This document shows positions 15,923 through 22,633 of a stretch of DNA of 46,310 nucleotides, piece after piece. The position numbers and the translations under genes are program-made. The first letter of the stretch is position 1. Each line of letters starts with the position of its first letter. Below the pieces are notes generated by a model. That model ran no database searches. It was given only the letters and a program-made list of their open reading frames with translations, and was not told where the DNA came from. Source of the DNA: Pediococcus inopinatus (GTDB taxonomy: Bacteria; Bacillota; Bacilli; Lactobacillales; Lactobacillaceae); NCBI RefSeq assembly GCF_002982135.1, contig NZ_CP019983.1:1-46310 (forward strand). The letters run 5' to 3'.

Positions 15923-17189
15923 ATATTGGCTCGGACTTTTCTGGATGGCAGCTATTTTTGTCTTGCCACTACCGTTAATCCAGACCCTATCACAGGGGAT
16001 GCAAAACACAATCAATATGTCAAATCTATTCGCTTCACAAATTGGGATCATCGCGTACGTCTGGATGCTTTTTGCCATTGCTATTTCCATCAAACCGAAG
16101 TGGATTGACAAATTGATCGGTTTGCCAGAGATGTATTTTGTCCATGGTATCCTGGGTGTCAGTGCGATTGTCTTGGCTTTTACACACAAAATGATGTTGC
16201 AATCCTCAGGGTTAATTAAACAGACTGGTGATATCGCTTTAATCATCTTTATTGGGATTGCGGCCTACTCAATTTTCTTCATGTCGGGTTGGTTAACATC
16301 AAGAAGTAAAGTGCTCCGAAAGATCAAGACAACCATTGAAAAGATTTTGAGCTATGAAGTCTCGGTATGGCTCCATCGTTTAAATATTGTGGCCACGTTG
16401 TTAGTGTTTGCACACGTTATTTTAATACCCTACATTGTGACGATCACGCCATTCATGACATTGTTCTTTGTCTACTCAGGTGTGACCGCGGTGATGTATC
16501 TGTATTATCACTTTGGTAAGCCGCTCCTCGCGAGACATGGGCAACTCATCGCCAATAAAAAGTTGGCCCATTCTGTAACTGAGTTGGTCATCCGTCTTAA
16601 TAAAAATGCGCAGATTCATCCGGGTGATTTTGTCTATATTTCATTTCCAGAAGTTGATGGTTTTAAAGAGATGCACCCATTTTCAATTTTGCGCTATGAC
16701 CAGGCGCAGCGAGAATTGGTTTTTGCCATCCGTAATTGGGGTGATTTTACCGCAAAGTTAGACAAAATACCAGTGGGTGCCAAGGTCAAGATTGATGGCT
16801 CTTATGGGCGATTGTCAGAATCGATTAAGGAAAATGAAGGCAAGCATTTAGTCTTTATCGGCTCAGGGGTGGGATCGGTCCCACTGATTTCACTCACCAG
16901 GTCGCTGATCGATAAGCACAAGGTGTCCTTTATCCGTGTGGCGTCGAAACAAGAAGATTTAATCTATGAGAGTGATTTGCAGGATTTAGCGGTGAAAAAA
17001 CCTAATCTAGATTATGCATCGCAAGTGGGACGCTTAAAAGAAAATCAAGTCAAAACGATTGTTGCTAAAAATCGCAATTCCTTCTATATTGTGGGTGGTT
17101 CAACGCCAATGATGGTCGGCACGATGAAGTTGCTCCAAGATGCAGGTGTTCGTAAAGCTGACATCTATGGTGAGAAGTTTAATTTCTAA
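15906..17189 (+). CDS. Ferric-reductase-like transmembrane flavohaem protein
   Basis: The ATG at 15906, inside the end of apbE, gives about 427 residues. The N-terminal half has about six membrane helices with two His pairs spaced for two haems: VHGILGVSAIVLAFTH (His to His 14) and LHRLNIVATLLVFAH (13). The C-terminal half is a ferredoxin-NADP reductase type module: MHPFSIL for FAD, GSGVGSVPLISL for NAD(P) and YIVGGSTPMM near the end. It should pass electrons from cytoplasmic NAD(P)H through haem to the surface FMN protein. Lactobacilli do not make haem, so it would need haem from outside (established for the group). A strong terminator follows. Confidence 0.87.
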   Translation: MLKSHKYWLGLFWMAAIFVLPLPLIQTLSQGMQNTINMSNLFASQIGIIAYVWMLFAIAISIKPKWIDKLIGLPEMYFVHGILGVSAIVLAFTHKMMLQSSGLIKQTGDIALIIFIGIAAYSIFFMSGWLTSRSKVLRKIKTTIEKILSYEVSVWLHRLNIVATLLVFAHVILIPYIVTITPFMTLFFVYSGVTAVMYLYYHFGKPLLARHGQLIANKKLAHSVTELVIRLNKNAQIHPGDFVYISFPEVDGFKEMHPFSILRYDQAQRELVFAIRNWGDFTAKLDKIPVGAKVKIDGSYGRLSESIKENEGKHLVFIGSGVGSVPLISLTRSLIDKHKVSFIRVASKQEDLIYESDLQDLAVKKPNLDYASQVGRLKENQVKTIVAKNRNSFYIVGGSTPMMVGTMKLLQDAGVRKADIYGEKFNF

Positions 17190-17211
17190 TCATAGTATAA
17201 CTACATAAAAG

Positions 17212-17250
17212 GCCCTCAAGGTTGGCAATGCCAATCCTGAGGGCTTTTTA
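17212..17250. terminator. Two-way terminator between the reductase operon and the GNAT/IS30 gene
   Basis: GCCCTCA (17212-17218) pairs with TGAGGGC (17238-17244), extended inward by TTGGC/GCCAA, followed by TTTTTA on the plus strand and TTTTATG on the minus strand. It serves both converging transcripts. Confidence 0.9.
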
Positions 17251-17268
17251 CGTAGTTAATCATTTTAA

Positions 17269-18597
17269 TCACAGATGTTTGACCATTAGCAAATCGATTT
17301 GGGGTGCATCACCAAGATGAACGGTGCGGCTACCTGCGAATTCAAAACCGTAGTGTTGATAAAATGTGATGGCTGTTTGATTGTATTCCCAAACTCCTAA
17401 CCAAACTTGTTTTTTACCTAAGAGGGTAGCCTTAGTCTTTGCAAGGTTATATAAGATCTCACCGAGGCCTTGGTTTTGAAAAGCGTGGCGAATGTATATA
17501 CGTTCAATTTCTAGAGCGTCCTTGAAAGTATTTTCCGATTGTGCATCTGCCGTGTTCAATTTCAGATATCCCACGGCACCGTGGTCATCATCAAATATAA
17601 AATAAAAATAGGTGTTTTTGTTTTTTAATTCGGCAGATTGCAAGAAATAACCGAACACTGCAAACTGCTGAAAAACCTTTCGTGGTGATTGCCAGTTGAG
17701 TGTTTTCATTGGTCTCGCATTGAGCCAATGATTAATTTGATCTAATTCTTTGGCGCTAACTGTTTCAATTTTGCGTTCTTTCGGTATAAAACGACGGACG
17801 TATCGATTTAATATCTCATTACTCCCACGTTCTTCTGGTGAATATGGGTACGCAAAATAGACTGGAATGCCTAGTTTTTGCTCGATTTCGTTATATTTTG
17901 CAAATTCTCGCCCACAATCAACAGTGATTGACTTGGCATTTTTGATCCCTTGAAAAAAACGAATTAAGACTGGCGTCACTGCCTGACTATTGCGCCCAGT
18001 GACCTGTCTCACGATATGTTGCCGGCTTAGTCTTTCAGTAATTGTCACCAGCACATCGCCACGTCTTTTACCCGATTGCATGGTGTCAACTTCAAAATGT
18101 CCAAAGGTTTGTCGTGCTTTCACACTTTCAGGTCTCGTTTCAATCGAACGACCATGCACAAATACTTGTCGTCTACCATCAGATTGACGCTTTTGACGGA
18201 TACCTTTGTCAGGTAAATCAGCTAATGACAGTTTGAGTCGTCCAGCATTGAGCCAATTATAAATCGTTTTGAAAGGTAACCCTAAAACATGCGCAGCGGT
18301 TTCTGGTGACCACTTCAATATACCAATGTGGTGATTCAAAAAGACAGCGATAGCTGGTGTTAGCGTGTCATGACGACCACGTAGATGACGTTTTTTCAAT
18401 GCCAACGCATGAGCAATCTCAGCTTTATAGGGTGTAACTTGATGAATTTCAATCGAAACGGTTGAAGGAGAGCGTTTAATAAAGCGCGCAATGGCACGAA
18501 CAGAATAATTCAATTCGAGTAAAGTTTGAATGACAGTGCGTTCTTGAGATGATAAACTAGTCATGAGTCGCAGTTCCTTTATGGTTGTTTTAGACAA
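17269..18597 (-). CDS. IS30 transposase read through into a GNAT acetyltransferase (fusion of 442 residues)
   Basis: Residues 1 to about 320 are an IS30 transposase: N-terminal HTH (SVRAIARFIKRSPSTVS), second HTH (FKTIYNWLNAGRLK), and DDE blocks FEVDTMQSG, ITVDCGREF and ERGSNEILNR. The frame has no stop before the IS end and continues through the terminal repeat into about 115 residues of a GNAT N-acetyltransferase: FYFIFDDDHGAVGYLKL, then RHAFQNQGLGEILYNLA (acetyl-CoA loop) and WEYNQTAITFYQHYGFEFAG. The acetyltransferase lacks its first ~40-60 residues, so it was split by the insertion. Whether the fusion has either activity is unknown; the transposase part looks complete. Confidence 0.8.
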   Translation of the reverse strand: MSKTTIKELRLMTSLSSQERTVIQTLLELNYSVRAIARFIKRSPSTVSIEIHQVTPYKAEIAHALALKKRHLRGRHDTLTPAIAVFLNHHIGILKWSPETAAHVLGLPFKTIYNWLNAGRLKLSLADLPDKGIRQKRQSDGRRQVFVHGRSIETRPESVKARQTFGHFEVDTMQSGKRRGDVLVTITERLSRQHIVRQVTGRNSQAVTPVLIRFFQGIKNAKSITVDCGREFAKYNEIEQKLGIPVYFAYPYSPEERGSNEILNRYVRRFIPKERKIETVSAKELDQINHWLNARPMKTLNWQSPRKVFQQFAVFGYFLQSAELKNKNTYFYFIFDDDHGAVGYLKLNTADAQSENTFKDALEIERIYIRHAFQNQGLGEILYNLAKTKATLLGKKQVWLGVWEYNQTAITFYQHYGFEFAGSRTVHLGDAPQIDLLMVKHL

Positions 18598-18658
18598 TTA
18601 CCATTAAAGGCGCTGCGGCTTTTTTATTCAAGTGTTCGGTTTAATTTTACAATCTACC
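17631..18658 (-). mobile_element. IS30 family element, about 1.03 kb
   Basis: Related ends CGGCAGATTGCAAGAAATAA (17631) and, reversed, TGGTAGATTGTAAAATTAAA (from 18658) are both followed by ACCGAACACT. They enclose the transposase part of the fusion gene. The element sits in the 5' part of a GNAT gene. No intact GNAT 5' end is found beyond 18658, so a deletion accompanied or followed insertion. Confidence 0.78.
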
Positions 18659-18772
18659 ATATAACGATGTATCTAGGCAAATACAATCTTTTACTGAGTT
18701 AGTCTCTATAATTAACTAACTAACAATCAAGATATATGTACGTCCTTTCTGTCAATTATTTAGGGTCCATAA

Positions 18773-18915
18773 TTAGAAAATAGAGATTTGCAAATATCTC
18801 AAATGCAAAACTTGTTAGACCAACAACAGAGACTAGCGCTGCAAGATAAAAAATTGTTAGAAGAATACAAATCTGAAATCAAAGACCTGAAATCATTGAC
18901 GGCGCTGATGTCAAG
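18773..18915 (+). pseudogene. RepB-like gene relic, coiled-coil part, split by IS3
   Basis: The open stretch reads LENRDLQISQMQNLLDQQQR... and is typical coiled-coil sequence of RepB/DUF536 plasmid proteins. The HTH part is missing on the left and the frame is broken on the right by the IS3 element. The C-terminal end continues at about 20395-20520. Confidence 0.65.
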
Positions 18916-19212
18916 ATTATGGACAGGTTTTTTCGGCACCGAGAGGTGCCGGACTCCGAAAATTTTTCAAAACCCGGATTTCAGCTTAAAACGGCGTGAT
19001 TTCTGGGTGTTTGTGTAGGTGGAACAGGGCCGAGCCCTGCCGGTGAGAGAAAACGGGTGGTATAGATTGTGAACCAGCCGGATTTCACAAGTTGTATCGT
19101 GCAACAAATAAGCCTTCACAAGGCGAATTTTTGAAATTCACAAGTGACGGCTTATAAACGGCGTCGTATCGGCTAGTGCCGATAACCGAGATTAAGTAAA
19201 CCAAACATTGGT

Positions 19213-20007
19213 CTAGGCGGCTTGAAGCCATTCAGTGCGTGAATTAATACGTTCGTTGTTGTACCAGTTCACATACCATTCGACAGATGCCCTGACATCA
19301 TCAATGGTTCTGTATTCTTCGTGATAAATCGGCTCACGCTTGATGAGCGAATGAAAGCTCTCGATACGTGCGTTGTCGTAAGGATGCCCCTTACGCGAGT
19401 AAGAATGATCTATCCCAGCGCTTTGCAACGTTTCTTCGAACAGACTTGAAGTGTACTGGCTTCCCATGTCGCTGTGAATCATCTTTGTTTTACCGTTGGC
19501 TCTTAGAGATTTCACGACAACAGATGTTGCGAATTCTTTGGTCATCTCTGAACTCAGTCCATATGAGACAACACGGCGTTTTTCTGGGTCATAGACCGTC
19601 GCCAGGTAAACCCAGTTTCTATTCATCAGCTGGATGTACGTGATGTCAGTCGTTAGAACGCCACTCAAATCATCCAAATTCTTCATGAGATTGGGCTTTT
19701 GTGGTGTGTCAGTGGTCGTCGTCGGCTTCTTATATGACTTCCTGACCATACGAGATTTAAGGCTCATCTCATTCATGAGCTCCCAAGCCAAACGATCACC
19801 AACTTCAGTGTTCAAAATGAACCGTAAAAATGCGGCGATGCGGCGGTAGCCATAGATCCCACGATTGGTGTTGTAGACGGCTTTGATTGCCGTTTTTAGA
19901 GCGTTGCGACGCGTCTCTTGTTGGCTGGGATGCCAATTTTTCCATTGATAATAAGTGCTTCGAGCTATATTCAAAGCTGATAAAACGCTTGTTATGCGGT
20001 GTCCCAT
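19213..20007 (-). CDS. IS3 family transposase OrfB
   Basis: 264 residues with an rve-type DDE core: TTDITYIQL, IHSDMGSQYTS and NARIESFHSLIKRE. HTH_21-type region GIYGYRRIAAFL lies at about 50. The last nine residues (SRTEWLQAA) are out of family; a one-base shift at about 19235 would restore ALNGFKP, the expected ending, so a frameshift near the C-terminus is likely. It is usually made as an OrfAB fusion by programmed frameshifting. Confidence 0.88.
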   Translation of the reverse strand: MGHRITSVLSALNIARSTYYQWKNWHPSQQETRRNALKTAIKAVYNTNRGIYGYRRIAAFLRFILNTEVGDRLAWELMNEMSLKSRMVRKSYKKPTTTTDTPQKPNLMKNLDDLSGVLTTDITYIQLMNRNWVYLATVYDPEKRRVVSYGLSSEMTKEFATSVVVKSLRANGKTKMIHSDMGSQYTSSLFEETLQSAGIDHSYSRKGHPYDNARIESFHSLIKREPIYHEEYRTIDDVRASVEWYVNWYNNERINSRTEWLQAA

Positions 20008-20054
20008 TGCGAGCGAACGGTCAATGATTTCCAGTCCTAACTTGCGATTTTGCG

Positions 20055-20315
20055 TTAGTTGTACTTCGAAAGTAACACCGCGGCTCGTTTTAAAATCTCA
20101 AGTTCTTCGCGAAGTTTGTCGTTTTCCTTTTGTAATGCGTTTACATCAACTTGCGTCCATTTTTCGCCGTGCACTTCGTGGACCGCGTACAACTTGACCC
20201 AGTTACGGATTGAGTCGACCGAAGGTCCGTATTCAGCGGATAGATCAGTATATGAACGGCCTTGATTGTGCATATCAACAAGAGACTGCTTAAATTCTTT
20301 TTTGTATCGAATCAT
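20055..20315 (-). CDS. IS3 family transposase OrfA
   Basis: 86 residues: HTH (YKKEFKQSLVDMHNQGRSYT, then LSAEYGPSVDSIRNWVKLY) and leucine zipper (LQKENDKLREELEILKRAA). It binds the terminal repeats in IS3 elements. It lies just upstream of orfB in another frame, as usual. Confidence 0.9.
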   Translation of the reverse strand: MIRYKKEFKQSLVDMHNQGRSYTDLSAEYGPSVDSIRNWVKLYAVHEVHGEKWTQVDVNALQKENDKLREELEILKRAAVLLSKYN

Positions 20316-20394
20316 ATTAAAAAATGCTCCTATGCTATTAGTTTACAGGGCAGAAGAAAATCTGTCCGTAAATCTAGCATAAGAGCAGACTACA

Positions 20395-20520
20395 CAATCA
20401 AAACCTTTTGTAAATGAAGAAGTTAATGATCATAATGATTTAGAAGAGAGCGCCACTCAGGACCAAAATAAATCTAAAAAATGGTGGCCATTTAGCAAAC
20501 GAGGACGAGAAAATGATTGA
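20395..20520 (+). pseudogene. RepB-like gene relic, C-terminal tail
   Basis: The frame reads KPFVNEEVNDHNDLEES... and ends KKWWPFSKRGREND-stop. The Trp-Trp tail is like the other two RepB-like proteins in the window (WWRFW, WWHFW). It is the continuation of the relic at 18773-18915. Its stop overlaps the start of the next relic (ATGATTGA). Confidence 0.65.
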
Positions 20521-20680
20521 TTCAAAAATTATGGAGAAAACAGGGGCCATTTTGAAAGATTTTGGTAATACCTATTTTCCAGATAATGGCACTTTAAAGC
20601 GCCACAAAGTACATAGAAGACCTTGATACTTATACACCTATGTTGATGAAAGCATTGCATTTAAGTTTATGGTGTATCAT
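20513..20680 (+). pseudogene. Second relic of a type III methyltransferase N-terminus
   Basis: The frame begins MIDSKIMEKTGAILKDFG and aligns with the relic at 30976 (GTLKRHKV against GSLKRNNV). A one-base change at about 20612 shifts the frame; in the next frame EDLDTYTPMLMKAL continues the match to NDLDKFDRELMTKL. The sequence then stops. It overlaps the RepB-like stop, the same gene order as at 30439-31449. Confidence 0.6.
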
Positions 20681-20715
20681 GGTGTTATACAAATTAAAAT
20701 TATAGGTGGTTTAGA

Positions 20716-21132
20716 ATGAAAAAAATTTATTTTTTATGTACAGGAAATTCTTGTCGCAGTCAAATGGCTGAAGGATATGCAAAAAAAATATTGCCGGCAA
20801 ATGAGTTTCAAATCGAGAGTGCAGGGATTGAAACTCATGGGTTAAATCTAAATGCTGTTAAAGTTATGGCTGAAGATGGAGTAGATATTAGTAGCCACTA
20901 CTCTAAATTAATTGATCTAAATTATTTGAACACTTCAGATTTAGTTATTACTTTATGTGGTGATGCCAAGGATAAATGTCCTATGCTTCCCCCTCAAACC
21001 AAGAGTTTACACTGGCCTTTATCTGACCCAGCGCAAGCCACAGGAACTTTAGAAGAACAACTACAAGAATTCCGTAAGGTTCGTGACGAAATTAAAAAAT
21101 TAGTTACAAGTTTGAATAACTACGTTCATTAA
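20716..21132 (+). CDS. arsC: Arsenate reductase, thioredoxin-coupled type
   Basis: This 138-residue enzyme reduces arsenate to arsenite. It has the low-molecular-weight phosphatase fold with the P-loop CTGNSCRS (Cys8 to Arg14), the redox pair Cys81 and Cys88 in [10 protein letters not shown], and the acid Asp104 in [10 protein letters not shown], matching the Cys10/Cys82/Cys89/Asp105 set of Staphylococcus pI258 ArsC. The RBS AGGTGG precedes the ATG. No arsR, arsB or acr3 gene is present, so arsenite would have to leave by a chromosomal pump. Confidence 0.93.
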   Translation: MKKIYFLCTGNSCRSQMAEGYAKKILPANEFQIESAGIETHGLNLNAVKVMAEDGVDISSHYSKLIDLNYLNTSDLVITLCGDAKDKCPMLPPQTKSLHWPLSDPAQATGTLEEQLQEFRKVRDEIKKLVTSLNNYVH

Positions 21133-21279
21133 TAAAAAAACGCCATATAGTGCCGCAGTAAAACAGTCCAATTAATTTATTGACTTCTAAGGAAAATACC
21201 AGGGCTTTGGTTATGAGCTAGATATGTGACTAGGCACTCACTAAAATACCCTTCCATTCAGGGTCTATAATTAACAAAT

Positions 21280-21339
21280 AACCCCTCGAAAACGTTGAAA
21301 GAATAACCCCTAATATCTATAATGTAGATATTAGGGGTT
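21280..21339. terminator. Conserved toxin-associated hairpin (second type)
   Basis: Perfect 15-bp arms AACCCCTAATATCTA (21305-21319) and its complement (21325-21339) around TAATG, preceded by AACCCCTCGAAAACGTTGAA and followed by TATTTATTTTTAT. It matches 7341-7400 and 26168-26227. Confidence 0.7.
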
Positions 21340-21370
21340 ATTTATTTTTATATACCAGAAATAGCTTCTT

Positions 21371-21671
21371 TTATTCGTTATTTTTTCGATACCTTTTAGA
21401 ACGATTTTGACCAGGAAATAAACGATCATGCGATCCGACTCGAATGCCAATTAAGACTAGTTCATCTTTATCAATCGTATAAACCACCAGGACATCGTTA
21501 GTTTCGCTTGGTGTTTTGTTTTTCGGGGTATCTTCGTAAGTGATAAAGGATGGCATTGAATACGTCATAAAGATCATAACGACGCGGTCTTGTATGCTTG
21601 CGGAAGTTTTCTAAATCAGGTTGTATTAACGCAAATTGCGCTCGAGAAATATTGCTTGGATAATCTGGCAT
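21371..21671 (-). pseudogene. Chimera of an IS5-type transposase start and a YafQ toxin end
   Basis: From 21671 the minus strand reads MPDYPSNISRAQFALIQPDL and then TRPRRYDLYDVFNAILYHL, the N-terminus of an IS5-group transposase (DUF4096 type). At about 21540 it joins the last ~55 codons of a YafQ-type toxin in another frame (DTPKNKTPSETND to the end), nearly identical to the intact toxin at 26259-26615. The toxin lacks its first half and has no antitoxin here. Neither part can be functional. Confidence 0.78.
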
Positions 21672-21806
21672 GACAAACTCCTCAGTCGGTTTTCCACAAT
21701 TCTACCAGATTCAGCAGATACTAGACAGGTTCTAAGAGGCATTTCACCATACTAACAAGAAAACCAAAAATTCCCAGATCATTAATTTAACATATCGTAT
21801 CAAACC

Positions 21807-21847
21807 ACGCCTGGAATATTATCTAGGCGTTTTTTTAATGTCATGGT
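21807..21847 (+). terminator. Terminator upstream of copY
   Basis: ACGCCT (21807-21812) pairs with AGGCGT (21835-21840), followed by eight T residues in all. It insulates the copper operon from upstream transcription. The rest of 21672-21951 holds only the copper promoter. Confidence 0.75.
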
Positions 21848-21864
21848 ATTTTCTGGCAGAAAGG

Positions 21865-21893
21865 TTGCATTATTGTAACTACAGTTGTAAACT
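21865..21893 (+). promoter_or_regulatory. Promoter of the copper operon
   Basis: TTGCAT (21865-21870), a 17-base spacer and TAAACT (21888-21893). The CopY operator overlaps the spacer and the -10, so repressor binding would block polymerase. Confidence 0.6.
21880..21889. promoter_or_regulatory. CopY operator (cop box)
   Basis: TACAGTTGTA matches the established CopY box TACANNTGTA exactly. A second, one-mismatch copy, TACAAACGTA, lies 31 bases downstream at 21911-21920, similar to the paired boxes of the Enterococcus hirae cop operon. Confidence 0.82.
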
Positions 21894-21951
21894 AATAAGT
21901 GTTAAGAGGCTACAAACGTAAACTTAGAATTCAATTAATGGAGGAAGCCAA

Positions 21952-22383
21952 TTGAAGGATGCAAAGAATGTAACCATCACCGATTCTGAATGGATGGTTA
22001 TGAGAGCAATTTGGACAATGGGACATGCGACTAGTCGTGAACTAATCGATGCTATGAACGAATTAGAAGGCTGGTCAGCTTCAACAACCAAAACGCTACT
22101 TCACAGGTTGATTCAAAAACAGGCGGTTGCGCAGCATGGCGGCAGTCGACCATTCACGTATAAGCCGGTTGTTGGCGAGAAGGAATCAATGGCGGCAGCG
22201 GCAGATGATTTGTTTGACCATATGTGTGCGATGCGGGCTGGTTCAACAATTGCCGGCGTTATTCAGTCAAGGGAACTCTCACGGGCGGATATTGCGAACT
22301 TACAGGCGATTCTAGCTGAAAAGGCCAAAACAGCGCCCGAGGAAGTTCAGTGTAACTGCTTGCCAGGTGATCAAACGTGTTAA
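21952..22383 (+). CDS. copY: CopY-type copper-responsive repressor
   Basis: This 143-residue member of the BlaI/MecI/CopY family has a winged helix (ITDSEWMVMRAIWTMGHATS, then GWSASTTKTLLHRLIQK) and a C-terminal metal site. It starts with TTG, placed by GGAGGA eight bases upstream; no ATG is near. In the family, copper displaces zinc from a CxCx4CxC site and releases DNA. Here the tail reads CNCLPGDQTC-stop, with only three of the four Cys (the third is Gln), so metal sensing may be altered. The adjacent cop boxes and copB downstream support the role. Confidence 0.88.
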   Translation: MKDAKNVTITDSEWMVMRAIWTMGHATSRELIDAMNELEGWSASTTKTLLHRLIQKQAVAQHGGSRPFTYKPVVGEKESMAAAADDLFDHMCAMRAGSTIAGVIQSRELSRADIANLQAILAEKAKTAPEEVQCNCLPGDQTC

Positions 22384-22497
22384 GACTGTGGTGTTCTGTT
22401 TACTTTTAGGATTGCTGCACAAAAATCCAGAATCTGGGATTTCTGATGGCGGAAACTTATGAATTTTTGTCGTAATTCTCATTCATATAGTGACATG

Positions 22498-22610
22498 GTG
22501 CTCCGCAAAGCAGAAGCCTAAATATAAGAACCTGGTGGAAAAATCCCGAGCCCGGGGATTTCCACACAAGGAACTTATATTCCGGCTTCTAACCGCTTTG
22601 CTACGCACAC
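22498..22610. repeat. Long imperfect hairpin between copY and copB
   Basis: About 113 bases fold on themselves. Left arm blocks GCAAAGC, AGAAGCC, ATATAAG, CC and GGAAAAATCCC are met in reverse order by GGGGATTTCC, GG, CTTATAT, GGCTTCT and GCTTTGC, with GTG/CAC at the ends. It lies in the 250-bp gap between copY and copB and ends 24 bases before the copB start. It could be a MITE-like insertion or an RNA structure in the copB leader. Confidence 0.8.
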
Positions 22611-22633
22611 TTATTTTTAGGGGGTCGATAATC

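Larger units (their letters stand above)
18916..20394 (-). mobile_element. IS3 family element inserted in a RepB-like gene
   Basis: OrfA and OrfB on the minus strand, with TGGACAGGTTTT near the left end (about 18918) and the reverse complement of CGGACAGATTTT near 20355-20366. A hairpin formed by TCTTATGCTAG...CTAATAGCATAGGA precedes orfA and resembles that at 12.56 kb. I could not fix the exact ends or a target duplication. The ~290 bases downstream of orfB (18920-19212) hold no gene. Confidence 0.7.

Noticed and set aside
18916..20394. Exact ends and target duplication of the IS3 element
   Set aside because: Two sets of possible end sequences exist on the right side and flanks show no clear direct repeat, so only approximate limits are given.
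22490..22633. A longer CopB N-terminus beginning upstream in the hairpin
   Set aside because: The upstream codons lie in the inverted repeat and lack a ribosome site, while the ATG at 22634 has AGGGGGT and starts the expected Met/His-rich tail.
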